Shown here piece after piece: positions 1-6,411 of a stretch of DNA of 11,300 nucleotides. Source of the stretch: Gammaproteobacteria bacterium (lineage in GTDB: Bacteria; Pseudomonadota; Gammaproteobacteria; Xanthomonadales; Xanthomonadaceae); assembly GCA_012510865.1 (NCBI GenBank), contig JAAZHF010000037.1:1-11300 (forward strand), in the 5' to 3' direction. The position numbers and the translations under genes were made by a program. Below the pieces are notes generated by a model, which saw only the letters and a program-made list of their open reading frames with translations, made no database searches and had not been told where the DNA came from. The stretch's first letter is position 1, and each line of letters starts with the position of its first letter.

Positions 1-1
1 C

Positions 2-577
2 ACGCTGGGCGGCTGGGTCATCGGCAGCGCTGGAGGTGGCGGCGGCTACTGGGGCGGGGCGTCGACGTCGCAGCCGACCGCGGAGGAGTACTGCATGTAC
101 CACGGCTTCGGATGCGAGGACTTCCTGCCGACCTGCCCCAGCGTCCTCATGTCGGCACCGTCGGGCTGTGACCTGAACAATCCGCCGCCCAGGACCGCGG
201 ACGGGTGTGGCGCGGGGCCGACCGCGGGAATCGTCCCCGACTTCCTCGTGGTGAACGGGGTGGGCGCAGCGTTCGGAAATATCTTCACGGAGGCCTGCAA
301 TGCCCATGACCACTGCTACGGCGAGTTCAAGTCGGGAAAACACCGATGCGACGCTCAATTGGAGGTCGATATGATCACGCACGCGCGCGACCGGATCCCT
401 ACGGCGGTCTGGCCGGTCTTCGAGCCCCACGTCCGGCTCCAGGCCGCAGCGTTCCGGATCGCGCTGGAGCAGCCACCGATCGCATGGATCGCACAAAGCG
501 CCTATTCGGCCGCCCAGAACGAGGGCAAGTGCAGGTCCGTCGCCTTGGCCGCGGCGGAATACGGGTGCCTCCCGTGA
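2..577 (+). CDS. Phospholipase A2-like protein, C-terminal part (5' end outside window)
   Basis: The frame is open from the first bases of the window, so the gene starts upstream; a Met codon at 95 is internal or a less likely start. Counting from that Met, residues 67-75 read ACNAHDHCY, which fits the phospholipase A2 catalytic signature (CxxHDxCY), with His71 and Asp72 as the active-site pair. About 30 residues earlier lies DGCGAG (36-41), comparable to the calcium-loop region of bacterial PLA2s. C85-D86 resembles the later Cys-Asp that carries the second catalytic Asp. Ten cysteines are visible, which suggests a disulfide-bonded exported protein. Residues before Met95 are glycine-rich. The family hydrolyses the sn-2 ester of phospholipids with calcium. 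The stop overlaps the next gene's GTG by four bases. It may be the toxic C-terminus of a larger secreted or polymorphic toxin, or a stand-alone lipase; the missing 5' end prevents a decision. Confidence 0.7.
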   Translation, partial: TLGGWVIGSAGGGGGYWGGASTSQPTAEEYCMYHGFGCEDFLPTCPSVLMSAPSGCDLNNPPPRTADGCGAGPTAGIVPDFLVVNGVGAAFGNIFTEACNAHDHCYGEFKSGKHRCDAQLEVDMITHARDRIPTAVWPVFEPHVRLQAAAFRIALEQPPIAWIAQSAYSAAQNEGKCRSVALAAAEYGCLP

Positions 578-1401
578 GCCGGAAGCGCCTGGCAATCGGC
601 CTTGCCGCGGCGGTCGCCCTGGCGACCGGCTGCTCGGAGGACCCTCTTGCGGAAGAGGGTCCCACCCCGGCGGTGCTGGCGGACGATGCCAGCCCTGCCA
701 GCCAGGTCGCCGGGTCCTTCCGGACGCATGCACTCCCCGATGCCGGAGGCGGCCGCGCGGATACGTCGGCTTCATTCCGCATGTCGGCGCAGGAGGTCAT
801 GGACGCCGCCAATCCGGAGCTGCTGGCCCTCTCCGCGGACGAGGCGGCGTGGCTCGACAAGCACGCCTATCCGACGCCCGAGGAGCTCCAGCTGATCGAC
901 ACCTACGATACCCAGGCCTTGGAGGATGCGCTCCGGAACCACCGGGATGCCAAGGCGGGCGTCCTTCTTGGGCATCAAATGATGTTCCGAGGCAATCTGG
1001 ATCGTGCGTCTTCCGCCTTCGGCGCGGCAGCCACTACCGGCTCCCTTCATGCCCTCCAGCAGCACGCCATCGTGGAACTCGAGCGCGTCAGGGCCCGTGG
1101 AGGAGACGCGAGCGGCATGACCGGCGTGTTCGTAGCCAGGATGGAGATGTCGCGGATGCTCGGCGACCACAACGCCGACTTCCTCATCCAGCGCTACGCG
1201 CCGGACTTCGACCGCAGGCGGCATGCGGCGGGGATTCTCGCGCAGATCACGGAGTTCATGCGCCAGCGTGGATCCGACGCGCAGGTGCGGGGGATCCCGT
1301 CGGTCGGTCCCGATCCCCGTCCGAATGGACAGGAGTGGCGGCGCCTCGAGGTGTCCACGGAACTGGACGAGTTCCAGGTCTACGATCGCCGGCGCAGATG
1401 A
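574..1401 (+). CDS. Sel1/TPR-like lipoprotein, possible immunity partner of the PLA2-like protein
   Basis: I chose the GTG at 574, which overlaps the upstream stop (GTGA). It gives a 275-residue protein starting with a basic n-region, a hydrophobic stretch and the lipobox ALATGC, so Cys20 would be lipidated. Ser at +2 predicts outer-membrane sorting. The frame is also open upstream to 346, but that extension has no lipoprotein signal. Residues 25-65 are a low-complexity linker. Residues 126-170 contain LG-x6-GN-x2-A-x3-F-x2-AA-x2-GS-x2-AL, the spacing of a Sel1/TPR-type helical hairpin. The C-terminus is charged and ends in arginines. Known immunity proteins for some type VI lipase effectors are periplasmic lipoproteins, some with Sel1-like repeats (the Tle5b/PldB partners of Pseudomonas aeruginosa). 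Position and export signal fit such a role, but this is inference. No family is recognised with certainty. Confidence 0.75.
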   Translation: MSRKRLAIGLAAAVALATGCSEDPLAEEGPTPAVLADDASPASQVAGSFRTHALPDAGGGRADTSASFRMSAQEVMDAANPELLALSADEAAWLDKHAYPTPEELQLIDTYDTQALEDALRNHRDAKAGVLLGHQMMFRGNLDRASSAFGAAATTGSLHALQQHAIVELERVRARGGDASGMTGVFVARMEMSRMLGDHNADFLIQRYAPDFDRRRHAAGILAQITEFMRQRGSDAQVRGIPSVGPDPRPNGQEWRRLEVSTELDEFQVYDRRRR

Positions 1402-2204
1402 GGATTCCGTTCGCCGTGCGCGAGCACTTGGTGCGCCGCGTGCTGCGCGACGCGCTTCGCCTCGCGGGGCGCGCTTCCCCGGTCAGGGCCTCCGATCCGC
1501 GCGTGTTCGTGGCGCTGGTCCCCTTGCTGTACCACGGCGCACTCGACTCGGACGCGCCTGTCCTCGAGCCGCGCCACGGGCTTGCGCAGCTGTGCGGGCT
1601 GTTCCGCGGGCCGGGGACCGCTGGGTTCCTCCGCGATGCGGCGGCCTATGCCGGGGGCGGCCGCTGGGCCTGGCGGCGTGGCCAGGTTCTGCTCGCGACC
1701 GGCCACCCCTTGACCGCGCGGTTCACCCCGCCGCAGGCAGCCGACGTCCCGGCGGCGATGCGGATTGCACTCGCCGCGATTTCCGATGCGACCACGCGCG
1801 CGGCGAGCCCGGAGGCGCTCGCCTGCCTGGCGCTGGTGGCCTACCAGGTCCTGTTGACCATCCATCCATTCGAGGATGGCAACGGGCGGACCATGCGCGG
1901 GGTCTACGCCTGCCGGGTCGCCCGGGCGGGACCGTCGGCTCCCGCGCTCCTGGCGCTGGCGCTCCTGTTCGGCGGGGACGCGGCCCGCTACCACGAAGCC
2001 GCGTGGGCGTTCCGTGCCGGGGAGCCGGACCTGCTGCTTCATCGCTACTTCGAGGCGCTCGAGCACGCCGAAGGACTGCTCGGCGATGCCCTGGGGCCGA
2101 GCGTTCCCGTCGGCCGGATCAGTGGCCTGCTCCATGCGGACCTCCGGAAGGGCGGCGGCTCCTGCGTTCCTGGCGGTCGTACACTCGCTGCCGCAGGAAA
2201 GTGA
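1398..2204 (+). CDS. Fic-domain protein (probable AMP/nucleotidyl transferase)
   Basis: 268 residues from the ATG at 1398, which overlaps the previous stop as ATGA, implying translational coupling. Residues 156-167 are HPFEDGNGRTMR, a full Fic motif: His156 is the catalytic base, Asp160 would bind the metal, and the GNGR loop plus Arg167 would hold the nucleotide phosphates. The preceding segment (about 90-125, with FTPP at 109-112) matches the flap region that docks the target. Fic enzymes usually transfer AMP from ATP to a hydroxyl side chain of a target protein. I find no (S/T)xxxE(G/N) inhibitory helix at either end, and no small antitoxin gene in the cassette. There is no signal peptide, so it should be cytoplasmic unless secreted by another route. 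The frame runs open back to 849, but the family's usual size and the ATGA junction favour 1398. Confidence 0.9.
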   Translation: MRIPFAVREHLVRRVLRDALRLAGRASPVRASDPRVFVALVPLLYHGALDSDAPVLEPRHGLAQLCGLFRGPGTAGFLRDAAAYAGGGRWAWRRGQVLLATGHPLTARFTPPQAADVPAAMRIALAAISDATTRAASPEALACLALVAYQVLLTIHPFEDGNGRTMRGVYACRVARAGPSAPALLALALLFGGDAARYHEAAWAFRAGEPDLLLHRYFEALEHAEGLLGDALGPSVPVGRISGLLHADLRKGGGSCVPGGRTLAAAGK

Positions 2205-2218
2205 GGCAGGACACCCCG

Positions 2219-3262
2219 ATGCGGTCGCCCCGTGCATGCGCGCCCCGGCACTCCCTCGTGGCCACCCTCGGCGTGCTCCTGGCGATGGCCTCCCTGCATG
2301 CGCAGGTGCCCGGGGAGCCTGCGCCGGCTCCGGCCGAGGATGCCGGGTCGCTCGTCGACCTCGAGGCCCCGGTGGTCCCCGGCGCGCAGCCCGGGCCCGG
2401 ACTGTGGACCGTGCGCAACGGGCCGAACGTGCTCCGCGTGCTCGGCACGGTCACGCCGCTGCCGCGGCGGATGGAGTGGATGTCGGGCGAGGTCGAGGCC
2501 GCCATCGCGGCGTCGCAGGTGGTGATCGCGCCGCCCTCGGTCCGGGTGGACGCGGACGTGGGCTTCTTCCGCGGCATGGCGCTGGTGCCCGCCATGCTGC
2601 GCGCGCGCAACAACCCCGGTGGACGCCCGCTGGCCGAGGTCGTCGGGCCCGGGCTCCACGCACGCTGGGCAGTGCTCAAGGCGCGCTACATGGGCCGCGA
2701 CCGCGGGGTCGAGAAGCGGCGGCCGCTGCTGGCGGCACACGAGCTGTACGAGGCCGCCCTGCGGCGCTCCGGGCTGGTGGACGGCGGCCTGGTGGAGGGC
2801 GTGGTACGTCGTGCGCGGCGCGAGGCCGGGGTGCCGCAGGTGGACACGGTGGTCCGGCTGGTGGTGGACGATCCCCGGGCCGCGCTGCGCGAACTGCGCG
2901 AAAGCGAGCTGGACGACCGCGACTGCTTCGCGGGTACGCTGGATCGCATCGAGAGCGACCTGGACGCGATGCGCGCGCGCGCCAACGCCTGGGCGGTCGG
3001 CGACATCGACGCGCTGCGCGCGATCCCGCATCGCGACCACCGGGTCGCCTGCCAGGACGCGGTGACCCGCAGCGCGCTGGCCCGGCGCCTGGGCGTCGAC
3101 GACCTGCCGGAGCGAGCCCGCGAGGCGTGGCTTGCGAACGCAACGGAGGCGCTTCGCGACCACGAGGCCAGCTTCGCCACCCTGCCGATGCACCACCTGC
3201 TCGGTGACGACGGCCTGCTTGCCCGCCTGCGCGAGCGCGGCTACGACGTCGAAACGCCCTGA
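2219..3262 (+). CDS. TraB/GumN family secreted protein
   Basis: 347 residues from the ATG at 2219, with AGGCAGG at 2204-2210 as a good ribosome site. An in-frame GTG at 2201 is possible but would extend the signal peptide. A signal peptide is clear: basic residues, a hydrophobic core at about 13-27, and a likely cut after SLHA (residue 28). After a Pro/Ala-rich linker, LWTVRNG (62-68) and VLRVLGT (71-77) match the start of the TraB/GumN domain, and the end has the family's PMHHLLGDDGLLARLRERGY-like close. The usual GxxH near the domain start reads GTVT here (76-79), so one conserved His is missing, as I recall for the Xanthomonadaceae branch. Related TraB/Tiki proteins are membrane-linked or metal-dependent proteases; the role of the bacterial GumN-like group is unknown. 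The gene begins 14 bases after the Fic gene, so cotranscription is possible, but a functional link is unproven. Confidence 0.87.
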   Translation: MRSPRACAPRHSLVATLGVLLAMASLHAQVPGEPAPAPAEDAGSLVDLEAPVVPGAQPGPGLWTVRNGPNVLRVLGTVTPLPRRMEWMSGEVEAAIAASQVVIAPPSVRVDADVGFFRGMALVPAMLRARNNPGGRPLAEVVGPGLHARWAVLKARYMGRDRGVEKRRPLLAAHELYEAALRRSGLVDGGLVEGVVRRARREAGVPQVDTVVRLVVDDPRAALRELRESELDDRDCFAGTLDRIESDLDAMRARANAWAVGDIDALRAIPHRDHRVACQDAVTRSALARRLGVDDLPERAREAWLANATEALRDHEASFATLPMHHLLGDDGLLARLRERGYDVETP

Positions 3263-4344
3263 TCGGCGCGCAGGATCCGGTTGCGGCCGCTGCGCTTGGC
3301 CCGGTACAGCGCCCGGTCGGCCTCATGGATCCAGTCTTCGATGCGCCCCAGCCCCGGGCGCGCCGCGGCCAGCCCGATGCTGACCGAGAACGACATGCCG
3401 CCGGCCTGCGGCAGCTGGATAGCCTCGATCGCGCTCCGGTAGGCCTCCGCCAATTTCGCGGCTTCGCCCATCCCGGTGCCCGGGCAGACCACCGCGAATT
3501 CGTCGCCGCCGTAGCGGCCGGCCAGGTCCCCCTCGCGCAGCATCGCGCGCAGCACCGCGCCGGCTTCGCGCAGCAGGGCGTCGCCGGCGACGTGCCCGTG
3601 CAGGTCGTTCACGCGCTTGAATCCGTCCACGTCGATCAGCAGCAGGCAGGCCGGGCGCTCGGGGTCGCGCGCGTCGTCGAGCGCAGCCGCGGCGCTCGCC
3701 TCCCAGTGCCCGCGAAGCGCCAGCCCGGTGACCACGTCGGTGCGGCCGAGGCGGTCGAGCTCCTGGTTCTTGTAGAGGATCTTGCGCACCAGCTGCAGGC
3801 GCGCCTGCCCGACCACCAGCGAATGGATCAGCAGCATGGGCAGGCTGGCGAGGATGACCGTGGTGCTGGACGCGGGATCGAAGGCGAAGCCGGTGGCCAG
3901 GCCGGTCGCCAGCAGCGCGGCGAGGGAGGGCAGGAGGGTGCGCTTGAGCAGGCCCGGGATGTCGGTATTGATCTTGTCCGCCGCCGAGAGCGCCACCAGC
4001 AGGACGCTGGGCAACAGGTTGAAGTGCATCAGCGGCACCCAGGCCACCGCGATCGCCGAATCCAGCACGAGGTTGCGCTGCTCGGCGGCGAACGGATCCT
4101 TGCTGCGGTCCGCGAGCCAGCGCGCCAGGTGGGGCCAGAGCAGGCCGGTGGCCAGGCAGAGCGTCCACCGGACCGGTCCGGCCTCCAGTTCCACGAGCAC
4201 AGCGGCGATCGCCACCGCGCCCAGGCCCATGCCGATCATGCGGTAACGGTAGATGCGCCGCGGCAGCGCGGCCCGCGCGCTGGCGGAGCCGAACACGTTC
4301 ATCCGTGCGCGGCGATCGCGCTCGGTCTGTGCCTCCTGCAACAT
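3241..4344 (-). CDS. MASE2-GGDEF diguanylate cyclase
   Basis: 367 residues if begun at 4344; an ATG at 4302 (residue 15) is an alternative that keeps every domain. The 4344 start has a purine-rich AGGGGG just upstream, while 4302 has no clear ribosome site. Residues about 29-180 form a MASE2-type membrane sensor with several hydrophobic segments and the typical RIYRYRMIGMG opening and LLWPHLA motif. Residues about 195-360 are a GGDEF domain: RYGGDEF has its GGDEF at 279-283, and IDVDGFKRVND supplies the metal-binding Asp. R270-E-G-D273 lies exactly five residues before GGDEF, the position of the inhibitory I-site. The enzyme should make cyclic di-GMP from two GTP at the inner membrane and be product-inhibited. 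MASE2 cyclases such as E. coli AdrA/DgcC control biofilm matrix, but the local target is unknown. The last 22 bases overlap the convergent TraB/GumN gene. Confidence 0.95.
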   Translation of the reverse strand: MLQEAQTERDRRARMNVFGSASARAALPRRIYRYRMIGMGLGAVAIAAVLVELEAGPVRWTLCLATGLLWPHLARWLADRSKDPFAAEQRNLVLDSAIAVAWVPLMHFNLLPSVLLVALSAADKINTDIPGLLKRTLLPSLAALLATGLATGFAFDPASSTTVILASLPMLLIHSLVVGQARLQLVRKILYKNQELDRLGRTDVVTGLALRGHWEASAAAALDDARDPERPACLLLIDVDGFKRVNDLHGHVAGDALLREAGAVLRAMLREGDLAGRYGGDEFAVVCPGTGMGEAAKLAEAYRSAIEAIQLPQAGGMSFSVSIGLAAARPGLGRIEDWIHEADRALYRAKRSGRNRILRADQGVSTS

Positions 4345-4362
4345 CGCCCCCTGTGCGGTCCG

Positions 4363-4384
4363 TGCCGGCGGGTTTCCGCCGGCA
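4363..4384. repeat. Perfect 9-bp inverted repeat between dxs and the diguanylate cyclase gene
   Basis: TGCCGGCGG at 4363-4371 and CCGCCGGCA at 4376-4384 pair perfectly around the four-base loop at 4372-4375; C4361-G4386 and a G-T pair can extend the stem. It lies 18 bases upstream of the cyclase start and 39 bases beyond the dxs stop. Neither strand has a T-run after the stem, so it is not a standard intrinsic terminator. It could end or protect the dxs transcript, or sit at the 5' end of the cyclase mRNA. Confidence 0.6.
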
Positions 4385-4389
4385 TGCGC

Positions 4390-4395
4390 AGTATA
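4390..4395 (-). promoter_or_regulatory. Possible -10 element for the diguanylate cyclase gene
   Basis: On the minus strand this reads TATACT, five of six bases matching the sigma-70 -10 consensus, in an otherwise very GC-rich gap. Transcription would start near 4383, inside the inverted repeat at 4363-4384. No convincing -35 is seen at the usual spacing, so the call is weak. Confidence 0.3.
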
Positions 4396-4423
4396 GGGCC
4401 GCGCCGGCCGCGCTGGAGGCAGC

Positions 4424-6343
4424 TCAGACAGCGGCGCTGCGCGCGGCGACGCCGGCCGGGGCGACCAGCAGCTCCGGCCAGCGGCGGAGCAGGGAGGCGC
4501 GGATGCCGGCTGCGTCGATGCCGGCCTCGGCCAGGAGGTCCTCGCGGCTGGCGTGGTGCTGGAAGGCGTCGGGCAGGCCGAGGTGGAGCACCGGGAGCAG
4601 CACGCCCTCCGCGGCCAGCAGCTCGGACACGCCGGAGCCTGCGCCGCCCATGACCACGTTGTCCTCGATGGTCACGAAGCCTTCGTGGCGGCCTGCGAGT
4701 CCGAGCACCATCTCGCGGTCGAGCGGCTTCACGAAGCGCATGTTGACCACGGTCAGCCCGAGCTCGGCGCCCACCGCCTCGGCCGCCTGCACGGTGGCGC
4801 CGAAGGCGAGCAGGGCGAGGCGCGAGCCCTCGCGGCGCAGCTGCGCCTTGCCGATGGGAAGCGTATCCAGCGCGGGATCGATGGCCACGCCGGGGCCGCT
4901 TCCGCGCGGATAGCGCACCGCGGCCGGACCCTGGAAGCGGAAGCCGGTGGACAGCATCTGCCGGCATTCGTTTTCGTCGGCGGGCGCCATCACCACCATG
5001 TTTGGGACGCAGCGCAGGTAGCTGAGGTCGAGGTTGCCGGCGTGGGTCGCGCCGTCGGGACCGACCACGCCGCCGCGGTCGATCGCGAACAGCACGTCGA
5101 GCTCCTGCAGGGCGACGTCGTGCACCAGCTGGTCGTAGCCGCGCTGCAGGAAGGTGGAATAGATCGCCACCACGGGCTTCGCGCCCTCGCACGCCATCCC
5201 GGCGGCGAGCGTGACCGCGTGCTGCTCGGCGATCGCGACGTCGAAATACCGCTCGGGGTACTCCCGGCTGAAGCGCACCAGGCCGGACCCTTCGCGCATG
5301 GCCGGGGTGATGCCCATCAGCGAGCGGTCGGCGGCGGCCATGTCGCACAGCCAGTCCCCGAACACGTCGGTATAGGTCGCCTTCTTCACCGCGCCCGGCT
5401 TGGACACCACGCCGAGGTCGGGGTTGAACGGCGAGACGGCGTGGTAGCCGATCTGGTCGCCCTCGGCGAGCTCGTAGCCCTTGCCCTTGGTGGTGATCAC
5501 GTGCAGCAGCTGCGGGCCCTTGAGGGTGCGCACCAGCTTCAGCGCCGACACCAGGGCGCGGATGTCGTGCCCGTCGATGGGCCCGGTGTAGTGGAAGCCC
5601 ATCTCTTCGAACAGCGTCGAGGGCACGAACATGCCCTTCCAGTGCTCTTCCCAGCGGCGCACGAAGCGCGCGGGCGGCTTGTTCTTGTCGCCGAGCAGCT
5701 TCTTGCCGCCCTCGCGCAGGGCGTTCAGGGTATGGCTTCCGGTCGCGCGGCCCAGCATCTTGGTCAGGCCGCCGACGTTCTCGCTGATCGACATGCGGTT
5801 GTCGTTGAGCACGACCAGCAGGTTCGGCTCGGGCTCCATGCCCCCGGCGTGGTTGAGCGCCTCGAAGGCCATGCCGGCGGTCATCGCGCCATCGCCGATC
5901 ACCGCCACCACCTTGCGCTCGTTGCCGGCCCGCGCGTTGGCGATCGCCATGCCCAGCGCCGCCGAGATGCTCGTGGAGGAGTGGCCCACGCCGAAGGTGT
6001 CGTACTCGCTTTCCTCCCGCTTCGGGAAGGGCGCGACGCCGCCCTTCTGCTTGACGGTGTGGATGCTGTCGCGGCGGCCGGTCAGGATCTTGTGCGGGTA
6101 GGCCTGGTGGCCCACGTCCCACACGATGCGGTCGTCCGGCGTGTCGTAGAGGTAGTGCAGGGCGGTGGTCAGCTCGACCACGCCCAGGCCGGCGCCGAAG
6201 TGGCCGCCGCTCCTGCCCACCGATTCGATGAGGTAGGCGCGCAGTTCGTCGGCGATGGCCGGCAGCTCGGCCTCGTCGAACGTCCGCAGGTGGGCCGGGG
6301 TGTCGATGCGCGAGAGGCGCGGATAGCGCGTGGAGTCGATCAT
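4424..6343 (-). CDS. dxs: 1-deoxy-D-xylulose-5-phosphate synthase
   Basis: 639 residues, within the usual DXS length. The enzyme condenses pyruvate and glyceraldehyde 3-phosphate to deoxyxylulose phosphate, the entry step of the MEP isoprenoid route and a source for thiamine and, in many proteobacteria, pyridoxal phosphate. Landmarks: [10 protein letters not shown] with His48 in the active site; the thiamine-diphosphate motif GDGAMTAG at 150-157 with its Asn about 30 residues on; [11 protein letters not shown] at 372-382 with the catalytic Glu373; and [11 protein letters not shown] at 421-431, the DRAG-type substrate loop with Gly in place of the common Ala. The start at 6343 matches the family N-terminus. 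The frame stays open upstream to 7702, but that extension is a shadow of the next gene. There is no Shine-Dalgarno sequence; a possible -10 lies six bases upstream, so the mRNA may be leaderless. The cyclase gene follows after 79 bases. Confidence 0.98.
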   Translation of the reverse strand: MIDSTRYPRLSRIDTPAHLRTFDEAELPAIADELRAYLIESVGRSGGHFGAGLGVVELTTALHYLYDTPDDRIVWDVGHQAYPHKILTGRRDSIHTVKQKGGVAPFPKREESEYDTFGVGHSSTSISAALGMAIANARAGNERKVVAVIGDGAMTAGMAFEALNHAGGMEPEPNLLVVLNDNRMSISENVGGLTKMLGRATGSHTLNALREGGKKLLGDKNKPPARFVRRWEEHWKGMFVPSTLFEEMGFHYTGPIDGHDIRALVSALKLVRTLKGPQLLHVITTKGKGYELAEGDQIGYHAVSPFNPDLGVVSKPGAVKKATYTDVFGDWLCDMAAADRSLMGITPAMREGSGLVRFSREYPERYFDVAIAEQHAVTLAAGMACEGAKPVVAIYSTFLQRGYDQLVHDVALQELDVLFAIDRGGVVGPDGATHAGNLDLSYLRCVPNMVVMAPADENECRQMLSTGFRFQGPAAVRYPRGSGPGVAIDPALDTLPIGKAQLRREGSRLALLAFGATVQAAEAVGAELGLTVVNMRFVKPLDREMVLGLAGRHEGFVTIEDNVVMGGAGSGVSELLAAEGVLLPVLHLGLPDAFQHHASREDLLAEAGIDAAGIRASLLRRWPELLVAPAGVAARSAAV

Positions 6344-6349
6344 CCGCGC

Positions 6350-6355
6350 ATTGTA
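6350..6355 (-). promoter_or_regulatory. Possible -10 element for dxs (leaderless candidate)
   Basis: The minus strand reads TACAAT, five of six bases matching the -10 consensus. It ends six bases before the dxs ATG, so the transcript would begin at or within a base of the start codon. The absence of a ribosome site there agrees with this. The region where a -35 should lie (about 6372-6379) is GC-rich and does not resemble TTGACA, so the call remains tentative. Confidence 0.4.
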
Positions 6356-6411
6356 AGGCGAGGCGGCGTACTGCGGTGCGTGGGGCGGGCCGCAGGCCCC
6401 GTGGCGCCCAT

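Noticed and set aside
346..573. Earlier start for the Sel1-like lipoprotein
   Set aside because: It would overlap the PLA2-like gene by over 200 bases and remove the signal peptide and lipobox that begin at 574.
1398..2204. Fic gene read as a Doc/Phd-type toxin-antitoxin pair
   Set aside because: Doc-type proteins are about half this length and usually follow a small antitoxin gene; the preceding gene here is a lipoprotein with an export signal.
1876..3207. 443-codon + strand frame across the Fic and TraB/GumN genes
   Set aside because: Out of frame with both real genes, Arg/Ala/Gly-rich, and without motifs.
3323..4168. 281-codon minus-strand frame inside the cyclase gene
   Set aside because: Same-strand frame-shifted copy of the cyclase region; no GGDEF or membrane pattern in this frame.
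6387..6399. GGGCC/GGCCC stem as a terminator after the receiver-like gene
   Set aside because: Only five pairs with a three-base loop and no T-run; expected by chance in such GC-rich DNA.
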